Below, one piece after another: positions 45,741 to 59,168 of a stretch of DNA of 64,000 bases. Under the pieces are notes generated by a model that was not told where the DNA came from, made no database searches, and saw nothing but the letters and a program-made list of their open reading frames with translations. The position numbers and the translations under genes are program-made. The DNA lies in contig CM043942.1 in NCBI GenBank assembly GCA_014529385.2, positions 28,389,469-28,453,468 of the forward strand, read 5' to 3'. The DNA is from Adiantum capillus-veneris. Taxonomy: Eukaryota > Streptophyta > Polypodiopsida > Polypodiales > Pteridaceae. The first letter of the stretch is position 1, and every line of letters begins with the position of its first letter.

Positions 45741-48090
45741 ATCTCTGATGAGACATTAAGGTTATGCCGACTGGATGACCTCTTGTACCCACCTCTTTAC
45801 CTTACAGTCCCCTCTATCTTTAATGAGTGTCAGTCATGTCAGTGCCAACATTCTTGATTCTTCTTTTTCTTATTTCATTTTTTCTTATTTAGTGTGTGGT
45901 CGTGTGTGCAGGTCGATTGGGATGACGTGGGTCCGCCGACTGGCGCGGAACGAACTCGATGGTTGAGCGAGCGACTACCATGTCCATGTATGCGATGTAA
46001 GCGTGCGATTGCATGGCTTCGGCGTATATACTTGTCTCACGTGGATGATTATGGACTATGGGACGATCCGAGAAAACGTGCTCGAATGGAAACTAGCGAT
46101 CCGAGGGTTATGGCATCCATTGATGTCGCTCCCCATTGGAGTGTGATCGGGGACGGAGGCGGGAGGAGGACGAAAGAGCGATTGCGCCAGGAAGCATTCA
46201 TGAGAGGGAGTTCACACCCGCCGTCTGATGTGGGTGGGTCCACACGAGCGCATGCGCATCCTACATCCACCATATATGGAGATCTCCTCACCACCCCGCC
46301 CCACATGGAGGTGGAGGAAGATCATTTGCACAATATGGTTGACGATCTTCTTGCACGTAAGGCGGCAAATGAGTGTGAGCTTGAGTGTGCATGTGAAGAA
46401 GCCGCCCAAAAAACCAAAGATTCATTGCTAGAGGCAGCACACCGCTCTTTACGAGGGATGCTCCTACTCCATATTACGAGCATCTCTTGAGATCTTGAAT
46501 ATTCAAGCAATGTTTGGATGGAGCAATGCAGGGGTCGATGCACTATTGAGGTACGTTTAAGTGTAATAAGTGTTAGTTGTGAGTTTTGTTCGTGGTTATA
46601 TGCAATAACGAGTGTTCTTTAATTATGTCATAGGCTATTAGGCAAGTGATGCCTAAAGGCAATCATCTTCTAGAAAATCGAAGGAAGGCACGACAGGTGG
46701 TGACAGGGCTTGGGATGGACTATGATCGCATACATGCATGTGTCAATGATTGCGTGCTATTTCGCAATGAACATGCGGGGCTTGATGGTTGCCCCGAGTG
46801 TGGAGAATCAAGGTACAAATAGGGAATGCAAGGAACCACAATACCTCGCAAGGTTCTTCGTCATTTCCTCCTCATTCCCCGCATCAAGCACATGTTCAGC
46901 ACCAAAGGAACAAGCGAGCTTCTTACATGGCATATGACAAATCGCTCCACCGATGGGGTTATGAGAGTGCCGGCTGACTCGCCGGCATGGCAACACATCG
47001 AGCAGACATAGCCGGAGTTTAGAGAAGAGCCTCGTCACTTGAGGCTTGGTCTGGCTAGTGATGGGGTAAACCCATTTGGGCATCGTTCTACCTCATGGAG
47101 TACTTGGCCAGTGGTTGTTGTGAACTACAACATTCCACCATGGGAGTCAACCAAGAAGGGGAACATTTTGCTCTCTCTTCTAGTCCCAGGAAAACACAAG
47201 GTGAAGAAAATGGATGTATATTTAGCACCTTTGATTGAAGAACTTCAAGAGCTATGGAACGGCATAGATGTTTTTGATGTATCAAGACCACTTCGTGATC
47301 GGCGCACAATGATCAAGTGCATTCTCATGTGGACCATGCATGATTACCCCGGGCTTGGAGATATTTTTGGTAAGCTTATACTTTGTGACACTCTTTAATG
47401 TCTTTGCATTGGTCACTTATATGCGGTTATGTATTTTGTTTTTGTAGGACTATCGACATATGGACATAGTGCATGCCCAACTTGTGGACCCTCACTCGTG
47501 ACAGAGAGACCTGCTCTACTTGGTAAGGTGATCTACCCCAATAACCATCGCTTCTTGCCACCCACACATAGATCTTATGCTCCACCGTGCAATGGGATGG
47601 AGCCACTCCATTGGACCATGGCCGATTGGGCAAGACATTGGAACGAGCATCACAACACATTGCCTCCTCCCAATGATCCACTTAGGGGTATGTCTAGGTA
47701 CTCTATTTTCTTATCACTACCCTATTAGCTTCATTGAAATCCAAAACCTATTGGATCCAATGCATGTGTTCAAAAATGTTGGGCAAGCTATACGGGATCA
47801 CATAGTAGGCAAGAAAGATTCATTGGGGGCTAAAGAGGACATGAGGGCCATAAGGAGGCTCCCTCCTTTGGCCACACGTCGCATGGGTCCTCAGTGGAAT
47901 ATGGTTCTTTCAAAGGTACCTTGGATTCTATCAAGGGTGGATCAAGAGCGGATGAAACAAGTCATTGCATCCATTCGTACTCCAACATGTTATATGCGTT
48001 CGCTAAAGGGTGCCTTCACTAAAACTAAGAAAGGAGGATCCACACAACTGTATGGGCTCAAATCCCATGATTGGCACAAGATTCTTCAGG

Positions 48091-48092
48091 TA

Positions 48093-48175
<83 letters not shown>

Positions 48176-48180
48176 TGTGT
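48091..48180. repeat. GT microsatellite inside a transposase intron
   Basis: The array directly follows the splice donor GTAATG and fills most of the intron, which ends near 'tgtgcaatag' at 48232. Confidence 0.95.
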
Positions 48181-49188
48181 ATGTATATGGTTTAGGGTTC
48201 TGGATACTAATAAGTCTTTTTATTTGTGCAATAGTTTGTGCTTCCAATTAGCATTAGTGGATTTGCGGACACGAAGGTAAAGGCTGCAATATTCAAGGTG
48301 GGAGAAGTTGTCAGGTATAGCACATTTAATCCTCCCTCCTAAACTTTACTTTGAAGACTAACTTTACTATGAAGATTATGAACGGTTTTTTGGTTACAGG
48401 TTGTGAGTTCCAAAGAAATCGAAGTTTCAGCCATTCCAACAGCTCGACTTCTAGCGATTGAAGCAACTTGTGCTATTGACGATGCATTCCCACGTTCTAT
48501 CCTTGTTAGCCAAGTTCACCTATAGCCATTTGTGGTGTGGTTCACTCCATGTGGATGTTCTTTCTTGAGAGGTTCCTAAAGACCTTGAAAGACTTTGTAA
48601 GGCTATGATCACAACCAGAGGTATTCATCGATCTTAAGCCTTAAACCTTATTAGGATTGGATTGTATTCACAACGCTTTTTATTGGTTACTTTAATCACT
48701 AATGGTTTCATGTGTTCAGGCAAGCATGGCAGAGGGTTGGATTGTACAAGAGGATTTTGATTATGTCTCTCAATATCTTTTCACAATAGACCCATCATTG
48801 CCTCGTTTAAAGACGAAGGAAGAGGATCCAAAAAAACACGCAAACATTCCAAGTGGGAAAGGTTCTCTCTTGATTTTGGATAGGGAATTTCAAGCCATAG
48901 TCAACAGCCATTGTCTACCCAATGCTCCCATCATGGACAAATGGGTGGATATGTATGTGGAGGTGCGTACAACGAGAGAAAGGGAGAGGGAAGCATGGAA
49001 GAGGTCGCATGGCGGTAGGCGAGTACCTCCCTTTCCTAAAGAGCTTGCCAAATACCCTTATCTAATTCCAGTTGGGTGGATACACAATTCCATGACCAAG
49101 GCCAAGGCACAAGGAGAACAAATAAGCCCTAAAGAATGGGAGTACGCGCGAGGATGTCTACCAAGGGTAATATACTCAATGTGTTTAG

Positions 49189-49255
49189 TGTGTGTGTGCA
49201 AGTGTGTGTGTGTGTGGGGGTGTGTGTGTGCGAGTGTGTGTGTGTGTGTATGTGT

Positions 49256-49337
<82 letters not shown>
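49189..49337. repeat. GT then CT microsatellite inside a transposase intron
   Basis: The intron between CLPR and AFTFSSMW (about 49168-49360) consists mainly of a GT array and about 77 bases of CT, the CT stretch serving as a polypyrimidine tract before 'tttttgcag'. Confidence 0.95.
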
Positions 49338-49340
<3 letters not shown>

Positions 49341-50483
49341 TATCCTGATTGGTTTTTGCAGGCCTTCACATTCAGCTCTATGTGGTCCTAAGGACGTCAT
49401 TTTCGAACCCGCAAGATAGATGAGCGTCGAACCACTCACGATAGTGGATTTATGGGAAACTTTGACACGACAACACAAGAGGTGAGGGAATGTGGAAGAA
49501 TAGAGAGGATAATCAAAGTGGATTTCATAACATTTCACAAATATCTCTTTGCCTGCCGATGGTTTGCGGGTGAGGTTAAGAGACATGAGAATGGGCTCTA
49601 TATGGTAGACTCCGGGAAATTTCATCGCGGGAAGACCGACAACTTGGTGCAACCTAGTAGTTGTGAGCAGGTAAAGTCCATGTGCAACTCACTAAAACAT
49701 TATATGATACATATAAAACTACATTCATTTTTTTGTTTGCTCTATGACCTACAGGTGTTTTATGTGCCTTGTATGTATCGAAGACGACTTTGGTATGTTA
49801 TTCCAGTCACACCACGGAGCAGATCTATCTTTGCAAATATGAACATAGAGACTTTGGCATATCCCACCATACCATCTCAAGAAGACGCCAATGACGATGA
49901 TACAGTTGAGGTCGAGGAGAACCAACCATTCCCAATAACCAACCATTGTGAGGAGGAGGAGGAGGATGGAGAGGATGATGATGATTCAATAGGAGAGGCT
50001 GTAAAGGATGAATCAATAGATTTATTTGTCGATTTAGCTACCATGGGGTTGGACATGGATGTAAGCACTTGTAGAGATCTCTTGGAGGATGAAAATTAAT
50101 AAATATCTTTTGGATTTTGTCTTCTTTCTCTACGTATGCTGTACAAAAGGGCTATTTGTTTATGAACGCAAGACAATACAATTTTGATCATCGTTCGCTT
50201 GCCATTTCCATATGAATGCATAGTTGACATAAGATTTTGAGGTGGAAACAAAATATTTTTTGATATAGAATCTCATGGAGTACAAATGATTAGAGTAGGA
50301 GAATCATACCAGTAGGAGAATCATACCAATAGATGAGGCAAGCAAAGAGAAGAGAGGCACTAAAAATCCCAATGAGAATGGGATGGGGTACCAATTTCTG
50401 AAAAGTAACAAAATAGAATAGAATTTATAGAAAGGGAAAAGAGGGAGAGGAATGGGGGCGGCCGGCCAAGTGGATTCTTTATT

Positions 50484-50651
50484 GCGGTAATATGCGTGGC
50501 TATATACGCGGTAATACCTGAGGTAATAATCGCAGAAAAATCAAAAAACCCGCCAGCAGGGCTGCAGCATACAATCTCTCTCTTTCTTAAACCTCTCTCT
50601 CTCCTCTTATGCGGTAATGTTGTGCGGTAACAGGAGCATTCTCCCATAGTG
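50484..50651. repeat. Element C right subterminal motif array and terminal repeat
   Basis: GCGGTAAT occurs at 50484-50491, 50508-50515 and 50611-50618, and GCGGTAAC at 50624-50631, ending ...CCCATAGTG at 50651. It mirrors the left array. Confidence 0.82.
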
Positions 50652-50960
50652 TACCCTAATAACTCTCCACCTTTCCCTCCCTTTTTTGTAAGTACCACTT
50701 AAGATGAACAATAACGTGTCTTTAAGTTAGCCTCTCCCTCTTCAAATATGGTACCACTACAGATTTTTGAGCCACACCACACCTCAGTATTTATACCCCC
50801 TCCCTATCCTCCTTTTTGTTTTCACCAATGATGAGCTAATGAAAGAAAAGCGCATTTGGTGTAAACATGTCTCTTTCTTCTGCTCCCCCCCCCCCCCCCC
50901 CCCCCCCCCCGACCCCCCCAAAAAAAGAAAAAACTCGCATAGATTTGTTTCTCTTCTTTC
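50652..50960 (+). mobile_element. Penelope-like element copy 2, right part
   Basis: Sequence resumes after the TAC duplication with 'cctaataactctccacc', matching the inverted copy at 30665-30960 ('aaatatggtaccactacag', 'gagctaatgaaa'). No coding is recognised. A run of 26 C lies at 50885-50910, where copy 1 has G12. Confidence 0.75.
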
Positions 50961-52275
<1,315 letters not shown>

Positions 52276-52509
52276 TGTACTATTTGCAATTAGAAATTAA
52301 ACCATTTAGTATATGTATTGATTGCACTTTATTTACAAAAATTATAGCACTCATTGCACTTTATTCGCTCTATATTTTTAAGCATTTCTCTCTTATTATT
52401 GAAGAATATAAGTGACACTATTCTCTCTTATGAATTGTTTATTTAAATGACACATATGGCTAAATATAATTTTTTTGAATTATACCATCTCTCTTGTGCA
52501 CGTATGCAG
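52276..52509. other. AT-rich stretch before transposase D
   Basis: No gene seen. It includes a probable splice acceptor ('cacgtatgcag', about 52509) for the first recognisable exon of D. Confidence 0.5.
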
Positions 52510-54813
52510 GATGACAAGGATGATCGTGGCCCTTCGAACGGCTGTGACCATGATCGATGGCTCAAAGACAAAATCCCATGTCCTTGAGCCAAGTGCAAAA
52601 GGGCAATCTCTGGTTTGAGGCATATTGCTTTGACGCACGTGGAGAACAAAGGGCTTTGGCGTCCTTGAAAAGCGCTCGGAGAGATGAGAGCACCACTCAC
52701 CCCTCTCTTGAGGAGGCTCCCCATTGGTCTATGTTTGGGGATGGTGCACCATTGCACAAAGCTGAACGACAGAGACAAGAGCTATTGGGTGAATTAGGCA
52801 TGACGCATGGTGACCCTCCCACTAGCTCTACTTCGACAGCTCCTCCTCTGACGTCTCAGAAGCACTTTGATCTAGAGTATAAGCACATGTTTGATGTGTG
52901 TAATGAGTTATTGGCTCAAACGCGATGTGTGCGAGGAGGATTGTCAGCCATGCACTCGACGAGCAGCAACAATGGAAGACAGATTGTTGACGAGTGTCCG
53001 AACACCTCTTTACAATGGTGCACAGTACTCGGTGCTCCGGGCATCCTTGGAAGTCCTCAACTTACAAGAGAAATTTGGTTGGAGCAATGCATGTGTAGAT
53101 ACACTCCTTGGGTAAGATCCTTATATGGCTTTTTATACATCTCTCTCGCTTCATGATGCCTGCTTGCAATTGTATTAATAGGCTTTTTTGTTGTAGTTTG
53201 ATGGACAAAATGTTACCAAAAGATCATCACGTGCCTCCGGATTGCCGACGAGCTAGATCTTATTTCACTACACTTGGCATGGAGTATGAGCACACCAGTG
53301 TGTGCATCAAGGATTGCATACTATACCGCAATGAGCACGAACATGCTTCCTCAATGCCTCGCATGTGGTCAGACAAGGAGGATGCAAGGATGACTTTGCA
53401 CTTGCCAAGTGGAAAGGGAAAATTATTTAACATGGATATGAATCTATCATGAGTGGTCAATAAATTTTGTATTCGCAATGCAAAGGTTATGACCAAGTGG
53501 GTGGACTTGTGGACAATGGCAAAGGCAAGGCGTTTGCAGGAGAGAGAAGCATGGAAACAAGTACATGGAGGAAGGAGGACACTCCTAGGGCCTAGACACC
53601 TTGCATGTTTCCCATATCTCATTAGTGCAGGATTCATAAGAGAATGACCAAAGCAAAAGCGTGCAAAGAAGACATCACCAACAAAGAATGGGAGTATGCA
53701 CGAGGTTGCATACCAAAGGTAGAGTACTCATGTATCTAAACCATTGTATAGTTTTCTTTTTGTTTTATCTTTGTATTTGATAAAAGCTATTTTCTTATTT
53801 TGCAGTTCCTTTCGTTTAACTCTATGTGGTCAAAGGGTCATCACTTTTATATGCGCCACATGGACGAGGGTAGAACCACCATGGATTGTGGCATCATGGG
53901 CAACTTTGACATAGATGGTGATGTTAGGTACTGTGGAAACTATTGAATGGATACTAAAGGTTAATTTTAGAACCTTTCATAACTTCATCTATAAGTGTGA
54001 GTGGTTCACAAATGTGTATAGACGGTATGATAATGGCCTCTACATGGTAGGCTCTAGTGTGCATCGCACAGGGAGGTATGACAATTCAGTTTTGCCACAC
54101 ATTTGTGAGTAGGTGAATGACCCGGGGAGGTCACCTAAGAAAAATGTAACTTATCACGTGAGTTCAACAGAAGGGTATTTAAAGTTCTTGAAACTTACAG
54201 AGATATATATACAGAAGGACATTATTTTTTCAAATTTGAAAAAAACTTGCAGATTTTAAAAGAAAAGGGTACACTATATTCCTAACAAAATTTACAGATA
54301 AGGAGTTTTACAAACATGTCTTGAACGCACATGATATGGTAGTTTTACACATAGTGAACCCCTCAAGGTGAATGACTACCTTTTTTATTCTTATTTGCTT
54401 GTAGTATTAATTATACCAATGTTGCTCATTTTGAGCTTCTCTTCTATAGTTCATCTATATCCCAACAATCCACCAACCAAAACTTTATTTTGTAATTCTC
54501 GTAACACCTCTGGGGAGAACCATTTTTTGCCACTAAAGTGGAGACCATCTTCGACCCTCTTCCACCTCCTACTTTGTATGAGGGGGAGAAAGAGGAGAGG
54601 GAGATCGATGATTCAAGTCCATCGATCGCAAGTCTTAGCCAGGATGATTGCCATGATGATGATGATGATCAGATGGAGGATGACGAACTCGAAGATGATG
54701 AAGCCAATGTATCCACAAACAACAATTTTATTTCTCTCTTTATTGATTTAGGAGCCATGGAATTAGAATTGGAAGATACTTCTTGTAGGGATCTTTTGGA
54801 AGATGATTCATAA
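52510..54813 (+). pseudogene. CACTA transposase D, TNP2-like with large internal deletion
   Basis: Present: a decayed transposase-associated start (GCDHDRWLKDKIPCP then a stop, about 52540), PLYNGAQYSVLRASLEVL (53010), RSYFTTLGMEYEHTSVC with DCILYRNEH (53260-53340). The frame then jumps from the Cys-rich spot straight to EDARMTLHLPSGKGKLFN (about 53380), so the Transposase_21 core and most of the DUF4218 region are gone. The rest continues: NKEWEYARGCIPK, an intron 53720-53806, FNSMWSKGHHFYMRHMDEG, VNFRTFHNFIYKCEWF, and an acidic end LEDTSCRDLLEDDS at 54813. It cannot encode a working transposase. Confidence 0.87.
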
Positions 54814-55073
54814 ACATTTTGTATACTTTAAGTTGAAATTTTTTTTAAAGGTGTCATCCATTCATCTCTCTATCCCTCTTTCTCTCTCTAATTTTATGAA
54901 GCATGTTAAATTATGTTAATCGATGTTATATCCGGCATCCAAATTTAGCGCCTAAACTTTCAAATTTTGGCTTAACCCCCCCCCCCTACCACCACACCCC
55001 TCTTCAAATTTTGGTGTTTCCCTCCTCTCAATAAAAATTAAAGAATATTGTATAAAATTTTCAACTTTAAAAA

Positions 55074-55116
<43 letters not shown>

Positions 55117-55286
55117 AGGGGGGAGGAGGAGGGGGGATGTAAGATAACACTTGGTTACAACTAAAATAATCATTGTCCATTGATTAACATAATCGAGCAT
55201 ATTCCCAAATCTAAAGAGAGGAAGAGGGGGGAGAGAGAGACATGAATGGATTACACGACCAAAAAAACTTCATAACGACAAAATGT
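54814..55286. other. Junction between convergent transposases D and E
   Basis: The 3' flanks of D and E are inverted relatives ('taaacattttgt', 'ccattcat', 'attatgttaatc'), meeting near 54950-55130. The centre has C11 (54976-54986) and a GA array (55079-55110). No CACTA end was found. Confidence 0.6.
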
Positions 55287-56923
55287 TTACGAATCATCTT
55301 GCAAAATATCTCTACATGAGGCATCATCAAATTCTAAGCCCATGGCTCCTAAATCAATAAAGACAGAAATGGAATTGTTGTTTGTGGATGCATTACCTTC
55401 ATCATCTTCGACTTCGTCATCCTCCCTCTCATCATCTTCATCATCATGAAAATCATCCTCGCTAAGACTTGCTACCACCGGACTTGATTCATCGACCTCC
55501 CTCTCCTCTGTTTCCACCTCATCCAAAGTCGGAGGTGGAAGAGGGTCAAAGATAGTCTCCACTTCATCAGCGGAAAAAATGGTTCTCCACCGAGGTGTTA
55601 CAAGAATTACGAACCAAAGTTTGGTTGGTGGATTGCTGGGATATAGATGACCTATAAAATAGAACCTGAAAGTGAGTAACATTGGTATAACTAACACTAC
55701 AAGCAAATAAGAATAAAAAAGATACATGTCACTCCTGCTCACAATTGCGGGGTAAAACTAAATTTGCCATACCTCCGAGTGTAATGCACACTAGAGTCGA
55801 CCATGTAGAGGCCATTCTCATGTCATCTAGACACATTTGCAAACCACTTGCACTCGAAGATTGAAGGTATAAAAGGTTTTAAAATTAACCTTTAGTATCC
55901 TTTCAATAGTTTCGTAGTACCTGGCTTCATCACCGTCTGTGTAAAAGTTGCCCATGATGGCACAATCCATGGTGGTTCTACACTCGTCAATGTGGCGCGT
56001 ACGAAAGTGATGACCCTTTGACCACATAGAGTTAAAGGAAAGGCACTACAAAATATAAAAATATCTTAATTTATCAAATACATATTAAAGATAATTTCAA
56101 GAAATAGCGTTACAATATGGTTTAGGTATATGAGTACTCTACCTGTGGTACGCAACCTCGTGCATACTCCCATTCTTTGCAGGTGATGTCTTCTATGCGC
56201 GCTTTTGCCTCGGTCATTCTCTCATGAATTCACTATGGACTAATGAGATATGGGAAACATGCAAGGTGTCTAGGCACTAGGGTGCCCTCCTTCCTCCATG
56301 TGCTTGTTTCCATGCTTCCCTCTCTTGCAAACGCCTTGCCTTTGCCACTGTCCACAAGTCCACCCACTTGGTCATAATCTTTGCATTGAGAATACAAAAG
56401 TTATTGACCACTCAGGATAGATTCATATCCATGTTAAGTAGTTTTCCCTTTCCACTTGCCAAGTGCGAAGTCATCCTTGCATCTTCCTCGTCTGGGACCA
56501 CATGCGAGGCATTGAAGGATGAACTTGTGCCTACTCTGATATGTAAACAAATGCCTCTTGAACGATCCAACCTTCGGCCATACTTGCCTCTAGTTGAGAC
56601 CGTAGCCACACAAAATCTTTGAGAGTCTTTAAAAACCTCTCTAAGAAGACCATCCATCATGCGTGCACTACTCCACATATAGCAATCTCCTCCACCACGT
56701 GAACCATGATGTGAATTTTACTAAGAAAGACCAATCGAGGAAATGCATCTTAAATGGCACACACAGTTTCTGTTGCAAGTGTTTGAGCAGTAGGGATAGC
56801 ATCTATTTTGATTTCCTTGGAGCTCACAAATATGCAAGAAAACACACAAGGATATACTAAGTGCCTGTTGAAATTATTGTGTACATAAAAAAGGTGCGGT
56901 TGAGTGGAGTCTTGTGGTGTACC
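55287..56923 (-). pseudogene. CACTA transposase E, 3' half
   Basis: The minus strand continues the gene at 61986-64000, split by LTR element H in an intron. It shows VSSKEIKIDAIPTAQTLAT (about 56830), VFLSKIHIMVHVVEE, REVFKDSQRF, EDARMTSHLASGKGKLLN (56470), a KWVDLW region (56360), MWSKGHHFRTRHIDECRTT (56020), ILKVNFKTFYTF, PRWRTIF (55590) and an acidic end DASCRDILQDDS at 55287. It matches C and D in DUF4218/DUF4216 order. Stops and frame changes (e.g. ETVCAI-stop) mark decay. Confidence 0.85.
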
Positions 56924-57166
56924 TGTGCGCTCCTTGCCGCACTGTCGAAGCAAGGGACTTGCCGATACACCGTATGCGAGCCGCAAACGGCTCCAAGCAC
57001 ACAACAAGCCTAAACTAGCAAGCTCAAGAGAGCAAAGGGTGTGTCACTCACCGCTCTACGCTCGCCTTCGTGGTGGATTCCTCGTCGCGATGAAGAAGAA
57101 GCTGCAGTCGTACCGCGCTCAACCGCTTCGACGCCGTCATGCCTTCGTAATGCTCGATCGCACACA

Positions 57167-57237
<71 letters not shown>

Positions 57238-57537
57238 GGAGGTGAAGAAGAAGAAGATGGAGATGGAGATGGAGCAAGAGCACTCTTCTATTGCACAAAT
57301 GAGAGAATGAGTAAAAATTAGGTTTAGTTGGCTTTTATATGAGCTCACCCCATTCACACTTGGGCGCCCATGCTTAGCCAACTAATCCCTTGAATGTCCC
57401 AGTTAGAGTGCGCCTCTCATCGGCGATCACTCCTACCCTTTTCCTATTGGTCCGACAAGCCCCGTACCTGACTCTACAAAATACATAATACACGTCCGTC
57501 GTAGGTGATGGGTGTCCGTGAGCCGTGAGGGTTAACA
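56924..57537 (-). mobile_element. Element H 3' LTR
   Basis: 614 bp, TG...CA, nearly identical to the LTR at 61394-61985. It contains a CT/CA microsatellite at 57174-57236, longer than its partner at 61643-61680. Confidence 0.95.
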
Positions 57538-57552
57538 TGCCCCCCTTCCTGA
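57538..57552 (-). promoter_or_regulatory. Element H polypurine tract
   Basis: On the minus strand CAGGAAGGGGGGCA directly precedes the 3' LTR. Confidence 0.85.
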
Positions 57553-59168
57553 TGTAGATTCCGTCCTCGGAAGCTATTGAGTTGAAGCTAGTTCGTCGAG
57601 GTGGAAGAGCATTTGAGATGAATGTCCTTAGCCTTCTTCAGTCACTGCAAAATCAAACAACATTGGCACAGTAATTGCATTCTCTTAAAAAGCATACGCA
57701 GTTTTAGGTAGACACATTTTTTGGTCAAGAATTTCAAACAATTTGTTAGCAATGAACATTAAATTGCAATGTAATCAAATGCATAAACAGATGTAAAGGT
57801 AAAAAATTAAACAAGTCTGGGGTCGCTAATTTGACGGTCGAAAGGCACTAGAGATCGAATATTAATACCATGGGTAAGCTTCTTAATTTTCAGTGGTCAA
57901 TTAAGTTGTTTAATTGCGAGAGCCAAGTATTCATGTTCGAGGGCTGACTAGAGGCTATATCTAGAAAACCTTGTAGTTAAGCTACCATAAAAGGAATTTC
58001 TCATGAAATCATCGCCTGACTGATTACCTTTTCGTTGACCCCCCAAAGTCTTTTCACATTGATTCAATTATGATGTGTGAGCTTATTTTGTATGCCTTGG
58101 GTTTTTTGCTTTTCAAGGAAAAGCGCCCACACTGGGAACCTCTAGGGCTCAAGTACCATAGGCAATACATGTGAGTGAAGTACCAATTTAAGCAGGGATT
58201 TCTCTTCCAGCTTACAATTTTACATTGTGGCACTTTGATTTTTTGCTTGTTCATTTTCAGCATTTTAATTTTGTAACTTTGGGGGGTCATATAACAATGT
58301 TACCCTCCCCAGGCTCATCACATTAGTAAACTCCCTTTATAATACTTAAGCTAAAGGTCGATAGGGTTAAGCCCACTAGAAAGCCCTAGTACATTTCATA
58401 CAATGCTGCCTAAATCGGATTAAGAACCTAAGTAACCATTGCTTATTAGGAAGACATTCCCCATGGTATTAAGAGAAGATTTCTAATACCTAGCTTGGTC
58501 AAACTAGCTTAGTCGGACTGCTTGATTTCTAAACCTAGACAACTGATTATGACAAAACATTACATTGAATTAAATGTTTGATACTAAGCCAATGCATTGA
58601 ATATTAGGCTACCAATCACAATCAAAGCAGACAAACATGGATGCAAAAATATAAGGGCAATGCTAATGGACAAGAAACACCTGTTTGTGTCGATGGTCAC
58701 GCTTGATTTGAAGTGTGAACGAGAGAAAGGTTCCATGAAGGTCCAAATCCTACCAATAGCAACACGCTCCTGTACACACTAGGAAACAAAAGGAATACCT
58801 CCAGGAGGCACATTAGTAGGAAAAGAGATCTTTGCTAATCACTCAACTCTAAAACAGAAACACTCCTATCGTACTAATCTTACCTACCCTCCATCACTCA
58901 AGTGATGAGGATCAAAGGTGTTTTATGGCATAGGTTTCTGTTTCACTGTACCAGATGTGAATGTGTAGGTCTGAGTCAATGTTTTGACTTTTATTGTGCA
59001 TACTCGTTTGCTAATTGCTCTTGCTCTTTATTTTTTTGTTTTTTTGTGAGTATAAAGCTTTATATGTACATTCCCTAAGATCGGAGATTAAGAGGTCAGG
59101 GAAAAAGGTTGAGAGGGAAGCAAGTGAATGATGACTGTCAGCAAACACTCCCCCCTTCCTTGGGTAGA
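57553..59168 (-). other. Element H non-coding interior
   Basis: About 1.6 kb between the gag-like frame and the polypurine tract, where an autonomous element has pol. I see no RT, integrase or other protein motif on either strand. Confidence 0.6.

Larger units (their letters stand above)
45911..50099 (+). pseudogene. Element C TNP2-like transposase gene (Transposase_21, DUF4218, DUF4216), multi-exon
   Basis: A transposase-associated N-terminus (LPCPCMRCKRAIAWL, about 45980) is followed by ALYEGCSYSILRASLEIL and IHACVNDCVLFRNEH (46.46-46.78 kb). The Transposase_21 core has LRLGLASDGVNPFG (47040), WPVVVVNYNIPPWE (47110), PLIEELQELW (47235) and MWTMHDYPG (47330), then ACPTCGPS (47475) and YGLKSHDWHK (48060). 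DUF4218-like sequence follows (TARLLAIEATCAIDDAFP, AEGWIVQEDFDYVSQYL), then DUF4216-like VDFITFHKYLFACRWF and an acidic tail. Introns have GT-AG edges, two filled by microsatellite (48091-48180; 49168-49360). Stops occur at about 46818 (RYK-TAG), 47009 (EQT-TAG), 48522 and 49389-49391 (MWS-TAA where D has Lys). Confidence 0.9.
42577..50651. mobile_element. Complete CACTA (En/Spm) DNA transposon C, 8075 bp, TSD TAC
   Basis: The left end is CACTATGACATTTGGAGCAC and the right end, reversed, CACTATGGGAGAATGCTCC; both run on to TTACCGC. The triplet TAC flanks both sides (42574-42576 and 50652-50654), the 3-bp duplication expected for CACTA elements. Removing the element rejoins a sequence matching 30.95 kb. 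Inside, a TNPA-like gene points left and a TNP2-like transposase gene points right, each towards its end, with GCGGTAAT subterminal arrays at both ends. The transposase has several stops, so C is probably no longer autonomous. Confidence 0.93.

Noticed and set aside
49877-50068. Minus-strand Ser-rich frames over the acidic transposase tail
   Set aside because: They are antisense readings of the GAG/GAT-rich C-terminal codons of transposase C.
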